Part shown: in pieces, positions 60,445 to 64,000 of the stretch
Layout: the number at the start of each line of letters is the position of its first letter
Position numbering within the stretch: position 1 is the first letter of the stretch
DNA from: Gammaproteobacteria bacterium
GTDB taxonomy: Bacteria; Pseudomonadota; Gammaproteobacteria; Pseudomonadales; Azotimanducaceae
DNA: 64,000 nucleotides
Assembly (NCBI GenBank): GCA_003247835.1
Contig: QJYB01000037.1
Location: forward strand, 30,309-94,308
Reading direction: 5' to 3'
The notes under the pieces: generated by a model
The model's input: only the letters and a program-made list of their open reading frames with translations
Told to the model about the DNA's origin: nothing
The model's database searches: none
Position numbers and translations under genes: made by a program

Positions 60445-61941
60445 CTACAGCCCCTCCCGGGAGTTGATGCCGTCCAGCGGGTAGATGGGTCTTCGGACAT
60501 GCTCGAACGTGAGCTCGGAGTAATCCGATGTGCAGACCCCGCGACCGGCACACTCCACCACATGCGCCACCAGCGGCGCGAAACCGACCCGGTAGTGAAT
60601 ACGTGATTTCAGCATGAGGTAGCGCCGGGCGGTGGGCTCGATGCCCAGGCTCCTGAAACAGCCGGGATCGAAGGGTTCGATGTGCCGTGAAATCACAACG
60701 ATGTCCACACTGCCCACGGCAAGCACAGCGGTCCGTCCCATGTTCATGGAAAGACCCCGGGACATGGCGACGGTCGCCGGAAACCGGCCTTCCGAGAGCA
60801 GCTTCACGCGACCGGTGACGGTAAGCGGCCTGCTCTGTTCGGCAAGCGCGGGCATGGGGAGCTTGCCACCCAGGGAAACCGTGACCTCGGCACCCACACC
60901 GGCAGCCGCCATCTCCCGGACCGCCGCCGGGTCGTAGATACCGAACACCGCCACATCCTCAAGCCCTTCATCGAGCACGGCCGCGAGCACCTCGGTGGTG
61001 TCCATGGTGCCGCCGGACGCCGTGTTGTCATAGTGATCGAGCAGCAGCACGGGGCCTTCATCCCGCGCAGCGAGATCGCGGGCTCTGGCCAGCGAAGCCT
61101 GGAGCGGCTCAACCTCGTAGACGAAGTCGCGGCGATCTTCCCAGGCCCGTTCGAGCAGCTCGTCACGACAGCGCTCGGCGAGCGGGAGATCGTCGTCCGT
61201 CACCACAACCACAGAGAGCCCCGCGTTGGTGATGTCGGCGTGCGGAAAACCGGTGAACAGGCTCACGGACAGCGCGCCCTGTGCTTCCATTTCCTTCGCC
61301 CTGGCCTGCAGCGCGCTGTTCGGGAAATCGTCCGTACCCTGGCGCATGACGTGCGGCAGCATGGGTGCATTTCCCCAGGCCATCACCGGACTCACCCGGC
61401 CGCCGAACGCAGCGAGGGTGATGCGGCCCGCCTTCAGAGCCGTGCCGTCCATGTCCACGTGGGGATAGGTCTGGTATCCGGAGATCACGGTGGCATGGCG
61501 CACCATGTCCGGATACAGGTTGGCATGCATGTCGAGCGCCACACCGATGGGCACCTCGGGGGCCACCGCGCGCACCCGCCGGAGCAGCTCACCCTCGCCA
61601 TCCTCGTAGGACCGGGTGACCATGGCGCCGTGCAGATCGAGGAGAATGACATCCGCGCCTGGAGCTGCCGCGACGATGCGCTCGGCGATGTACTCGTAGG
61701 CATCGTTCTCCACGGGGCCGGAAGGTGGCGCCGCAGCGACGATGGGCACCTCGATGCTGGCCTCAAGCTCCGCAGCCGCCTGCAGAAAACCACCGACGCA
61801 GCTGGCGGTACCCGAGTAGATACCGATCGCTTCGGCACCGCTCACCGGTACGCCACGACCACCGGAAAACCGGTCCAGATCGGTGATCACCGGTGAAAAC
61901 GTATTCGTCTCGTGACTCATGCAGGCAATGACGATACGCAC
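60445..61941 (-). CDS. M81 family metallopeptidase (MlrC-like)
   Basis: The start GTG 61941 has GGAGGA at good spacing; the product has 498 residues. Family features: IVIACMSHETNTFSP at the N-terminus, the metal motifs DLHGAMV and DMHANL, and LLDHYDNTASGGTMDTTEV. The C-terminal ACMSHET-related VVISRHIEPFDPG (the MlrC C-terminal domain) is also present. MlrC was found as the enzyme that finishes degradation of the cyanobacterial toxin microcystin, but the family is broad and most members have unknown natural substrates. No mlrA, mlrB or mlrD is visible, so a general peptide or amide hydrolase is more likely. Confidence 0.88.
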   Translation of the reverse strand: MRIVIACMSHETNTFSPVITDLDRFSGGRGVPVSGAEAIGIYSGTASCVGGFLQAAAELEASIEVPIVAAAPPSGPVENDAYEYIAERIVAAAPGADVILLDLHGAMVTRSYEDGEGELLRRVRAVAPEVPIGVALDMHANLYPDMVRHATVISGYQTYPHVDMDGTALKAGRITLAAFGGRVSPVMAWGNAPMLPHVMRQGTDDFPNSALQARAKEMEAQGALSVSLFTGFPHADITNAGLSVVVVTDDDLPLAERCRDELLERAWEDRRDFVYEVEPLQASLARARDLAARDEGPVLLLDHYDNTASGGTMDTTEVLAAVLDEGLEDVAVFGIYDPAAVREMAAAGVGAEVTVSLGGKLPMPALAEQSRPLTVTGRVKLLSEGRFPATVAMSRGLSMNMGRTAVLAVGSVDIVVISRHIEPFDPGCFRSLGIEPTARRYLMLKSRIHYRVGFAPLVAHVVECAGRGVCTSDYSELTFEHVRRPIYPLDGINSREGL

Positions 61942-62022
61942 GCTGCTTCCTCCGGAGGAACCCACCCATCACTCCAGATGGTACGGCGGTGCCCGCGGGC
62001 GGACAATCGAGCCGCGCAACTG

Positions 62023-62031
62023 TGCTAGCAT
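62023..62031 (+). promoter_or_regulatory. Extended -10 candidate for the DUF3012 lipoprotein gene
   Basis: TGC-TAGCAT (62023-62031) is an extended -10 element, about 35 bases before the lipoprotein ATG at 62066. The -10 hexamer matches four of six. It lies in the 124-base divergent gap with the M81 peptidase gene. Confidence 0.35.
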
Positions 62032-62065
62032 CCCGGCGCCCGATCAGACGAGGTGAATCCAGCAC

Positions 62066-62233
62066 ATGAAATCCGCCGCATCGATCCTGGTCCTGCTCAG
62101 CCTGCTGACATTGGGCGCCTGCGCGCCGGAGATCGGCAGCGAGCGCTGGTGCAAGCAGATGGCAGAGAAGCCCAAGGGAGACTGGACGGCGAACGAAGCG
62201 CTGGCCTATGCGGAGCACTGCGTCCTCGACTGA
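62066..62233 (+). CDS. Small DUF3012-type lipoprotein
   Basis: A 55-residue secreted lipoprotein: hydrophobic signal ILVLLSLLTLGA, then lipobox Leu-Gly-Ala-Cys at residues 16-19 (Cys19 is the acylated residue), followed by APEIGSERWCKQMAEKPKGD. GAGGTGA is a ribosome site a few bases upstream. The Trp-Cys-Lys-Gln pattern and later ALAYAEHC match the DUF3012 family of unknown role in other marine gammaproteobacteria. The two remaining Cys (residues 29 and 52) could form a disulfide. Small genes for SpoIIAA-like, DUF1992 and the following protein are just downstream. Confidence 0.78.
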   Translation: MKSAASILVLLSLLTLGACAPEIGSERWCKQMAEKPKGDWTANEALAYAEHCVLD

Positions 62234-62318
62234 CGGGCCAGACCGAACGAGGCTTGGTAACGAATCGAGCCTTCTTTAACATGGCGGTGAGCCTCGCAGG
62301 GAAGCTGATGAGGTCCGC

Positions 62319-62693
62319 GTGATCTCCACAGACATCACATCGACGCTGGTCATCCACACCGCCGAGGGTGGCACGGATCTGACCCAGATCACCGAAGCCA
62401 CGACCCGCTGGTACCAGAGTGCCGACTTCGACCCCGCGCTGCCCGTGCTCTGGGACCTGCGTAACGCCACCCTGGAGCCGCCCCGGGAGGACCTGACGGC
62501 ATGGTCCGAGGAGAACCGGGCGATGATCAATGCCCGTCGATCGGGACGGAAGACGGCCTGGGTGCTGCCCGATCCGGAAACCGCGGAGTTCGCCGTGGAC
62601 CTCCTGACCCGTTCCGACTTCCAGCACCGGGTCAGGATCTTCCACGATGACATGGAGGCGGCGATTTCCTGGCTGACCTCCAGCATCCGTTGA
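62319..62693 (+). CDS. SpoIIAA-like / STAS-type small protein
   Basis: The GTG start at 62319 (ribosome site AGG) gives 124 residues. The sequence LPVLWDLRNATLEPPREDL is the strand-helix of a SpoIIAA-like fold. The C-terminal HRVRIFHDDMEAAISWL is the characteristic end of STAS/SEC14-like proteins. Such proteins are often stress or lipid-contact modules with no enzyme activity. No function is proposed. It is 17 bases upstream of the DUF1992 gene. Confidence 0.62.
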   Translation: MISTDITSTLVIHTAEGGTDLTQITEATTRWYQSADFDPALPVLWDLRNATLEPPREDLTAWSEENRAMINARRSGRKTAWVLPDPETAEFAVDLLTRSDFQHRVRIFHDDMEAAISWLTSSIR

Positions 62694-62710
62694 CTTGCAG
62701 GAGACAAAGA

Positions 62711-63034
62711 ATGGCAGGCATTGACGAAATCATCGGCGAGTGGGTGAAGAAGGCGGAGCAGACTGGTGAGCTCAGGCACGGCAAGTACTGGGGCAGACCG
62801 TTCGATCTGGATGACGATTCCAGCGACACCCCGGAACGACTCAGAATGGCCTACCGCATCCTCAAGAACGCGGGCTACGTGCCGCACGAAGTGAGCGAGC
62901 TGAATCGGCTGGCCGCGCTCAAGGAACGGCTGGCGGCAGAGTCGGATCCTGAGCGCAGGATCAGCCTCGGTCGCGAAGTGGCGGAGCTCACCTCGCGCGT
63001 TCGCGTCCTGATGGGCCGTCTCAAAAAATCTTGA
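62711..63034 (+). CDS. DUF1992 protein
   Basis: The start at ATG 62711 has GGAG upstream; the product has 107 residues. The motif GKYWGRPFDLDDDSSDTPE and MAYRILKNAGYVPHEVSELN are the DUF1992 family core (also seen in DnaJ homologue subfamily C 28). The rest is charged and helical, suggesting a coiled-coil-like tail (RLAALKERLAAESDPERR). The function is unknown. Its stop overlaps the TTG start of the next gene (TTGA). Confidence 0.85.
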   Translation: MAGIDEIIGEWVKKAEQTGELRHGKYWGRPFDLDDDSSDTPERLRMAYRILKNAGYVPHEVSELNRLAALKERLAAESDPERRISLGREVAELTSRVRVLMGRLKKS

Positions 63035-63519
63035 GCCCGTTCGTTCCCCGCGCATTCGTGGTGCCTGCCGGGTTCGCGCACCCGCAGTTCAGCCTGCGAA
63101 TGCTGTGCGCCTCGGACGCCCGGGCCGACTACGAAGCGGTAATGGCTTCGGCCGCCCGGCTCAGGGCCGGTTCCCCCCACGGCTGGCCGCGATCCGGATT
63201 CACACTGGCAGAGAATCTGAAGGACCTCGAACGTCACGAGCAGGAATTTCGCGACCGGAGTGCCTTCGCCTATACCGTGCTCGACCCGCAAGGCTCGTGC
63301 GTACTCGGCTGCGTGTACATCAACCCGTCGACCGAATCCCCGCCCGCCGATGGTCCTGCCGCGGACGTCTATCTCTGGGTTCGCGACGAGCATCACCCCG
63401 GGCTCACCCGGGTCCTGTACAAGACGGTGCACGGATGGCTAGAGTCGTCCTGGCCTTTCGTCCGGGTGCGATGGGTGCGAACGGAGTACTATCGGGATGA
63501 TCCCAGGGCCGAGACTTGA
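63031..63519 (+). CDS. Small conserved protein, N-acetyltransferase-like
   Basis: TTG 63031, overlapping the DUF1992 stop, gives 162 residues beginning M-S-P-F-V-P-R-A-F-V. Stretches such as FSLRMLCASDARADYEAVMAS, the central LKDLERHEQEFRDRSAFAYTV, and LGCVYINPS resemble small GNAT-like proteins with an acetyltransferase-type core. The acetyl-CoA loop (Q/RxxGxG/A) is not clear, so this may be a degenerate or different family. Function is unknown. Confidence 0.55.
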   Translation: MSPFVPRAFVVPAGFAHPQFSLRMLCASDARADYEAVMASAARLRAGSPHGWPRSGFTLAENLKDLERHEQEFRDRSAFAYTVLDPQGSCVLGCVYINPSTESPPADGPAADVYLWVRDEHHPGLTRVLYKTVHGWLESSWPFVRVRWVRTEYYRDDPRAET

Positions 63520-63523
63520 GTCC

Positions 63524-63907
63524 ATGCCCATCGTCACCATCGAAACCCTTTCCGACAACGACTACTCGACGGACGATGCGCTGCCCACACCCGAGGCGCT
63601 GCAGTCGCTGGCCGACGCGCTCGGCGAGCTGTTCGGGTCTCAGCCTTCAGGGACCTGGGTGCGGGCGCGCCAGCAGCAGCGCGCCTACTATGCGGAGAAC
63701 CTCATCGAGGTGCGTCCGGACATGCGCCCGGTGATCGTAGAGGTACTGAAGTCGGAGCTGGACAGAGGCAAGGACCTGGAACTGGAAGCAGCCGCCGTTT
63801 GTGCCCTTGTTGCTCAGGTGCTCGGCCGTCGCACCGAAAACGTGCACGTGATCTATGAGATGCCCGCACGGGGTCGCGTTGCCTTTGGCGGTAAGCTTGT
63901 CCGCTGA
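63524..63907 (+). CDS. Tautomerase-like small protein
   Basis: With ATG 63524 (M-P-I-V-T-I-E-T-L), the mature N-terminal Pro and the following strand resemble the tautomerase superfamily, in which Pro1 is the catalytic base. The C-terminus ARGRVAFGGKLV fits that fold too. At 127 residues it is longer than 4-oxalocrotonate tautomerase (about 62) and similar to the MIF and larger tautomerase sizes. Alternative starts from 63497 would destroy the Pro1. The substrate is unknown, and this assignment is tentative. Confidence 0.5.
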   Translation: MPIVTIETLSDNDYSTDDALPTPEALQSLADALGELFGSQPSGTWVRARQQQRAYYAENLIEVRPDMRPVIVEVLKSELDRGKDLELEAAAVCALVAQVLGRRTENVHVIYEMPARGRVAFGGKLVR

Positions 63908-63970
63908 CCCGCCTGCCTGTGCGCTTACCCGGCTGCTGGGACAGCATCCGGCGGCAATACGAAAGGTCCG

Positions 63971-64000
63971 ATGGGATGGACCGGAATCGGGGCAAACTTC
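63971..64000 (+). CDS. Possible start of a further gene (cut by the window end)
   Basis: ATG 63971 with GAAAGG four bases upstream opens a frame (M-G-W-T-G-I-G-A-N-F) that runs off the window. The short G-I-G-A-N-F recalls the N-terminus of TatD-type nucleases (DIGVNLT), but ten residues are too few to assign it. The 60 bases before it (63908-63967) show no gene. Confidence 0.25.
   Translation, partial: MGWTGIGANF

Noticed and set aside
63908..63967. Possible gene after the tautomerase-like gene
   Set aside because: No family match and no clear ribosome site in this short stretch. Only the ATG at 63971 is listed, at low confidence.

Overview
The window is a GC-rich chromosomal segment from a gammaproteobacterium. 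It is densely packed with core genes. I see no rRNA, tRNA, CRISPR, IS transposase or prophage. Much of the gene order matches, from memory, the hfq-parC-parE-waa-glnE part of the Pseudomonas aeruginosa chromosome, but pieces are missing or inserted. The organism is therefore a relative of the Pseudomonas/Halomonas/marine gammaproteobacterial assemblage rather than a Pseudomonas. MutL carries the endonuclease motif, as in bacteria without MutH. FolE2, RhdA-type rhodanese and a FimX-like protein also fit this group.

Layout. 1-16.2 kb is mostly on the minus strand: a partial KAS III gene, folE2, a Trm112-like gene, purA, hisZ, a DUF2065 gene, hflC, hflK, hflX, hfq, miaA, mutL, an AmiB/C amidase, tsaE and the NAD(P)HX repair gene. 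queG runs divergently, followed by orn. This is the classic amiB-mutL-miaA-hfq-hflXKC superoperon. 16.2-26.4 kb holds rhdA-psd, epmA-efp (EF-P and its lysyl-transferase), a PilZ-like protein with a degenerate REC-PAS-GGDEF-EAL protein of FimX type, serB, and a membrane protein. 26.4-32.4 kb holds parC and parE, separated by an unusual 597-base gap, then cpdA and a DUF1249 gene.

32.7-49.2 kb is the cell-envelope block: tolC, waaA, an FAD oxidoreductase plus aldo/keto reductase pair, hldE, an LpxL-like acyltransferase, and then a long minus-strand LPS inner-core operon. That operon contains waaF, waaC, a tandem WaaG-WaaG fusion, a WaaP-type kinase, a double kinase-like protein, a carbamoyltransferase and a further glycosyltransferase. 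49.3-55 kb has ilvE, glnE and a stand-alone GspE/PilB-type ATPase. 55.1-64 kb has argA, ilvD, a cyclase-family gene, a P-loop kinase, an L,D-transpeptidase, a half-size GDT1 transporter, an M81 (MlrC) peptidase, and a run of small genes (DUF3012 lipoprotein, SpoIIAA-like, DUF1992, a small conserved protein, tautomerase-like).

What stands out. (i) Two composite palindromes lie in opposite orientation between parE and parC. Each has a long outer stem enclosing two small hairpins with related six-base loops, and both share the ten-base inner linker AGCCGAGCGC. They look like members of one dispersed repeat family. (ii) A single 753-codon frame encodes two complete WaaG glycosyltransferases. (iii) Phosphatidylserine decarboxylase has LAST in place of the LGST self-cleavage motif. 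(iv) The FimX-like protein has lost the signature residues of its receiver, GGDEF and EAL domains, and it sits next to a PilZ-like partner. I did not find a clear, wholly novel multi-gene system; these are the best candidates for follow-up.
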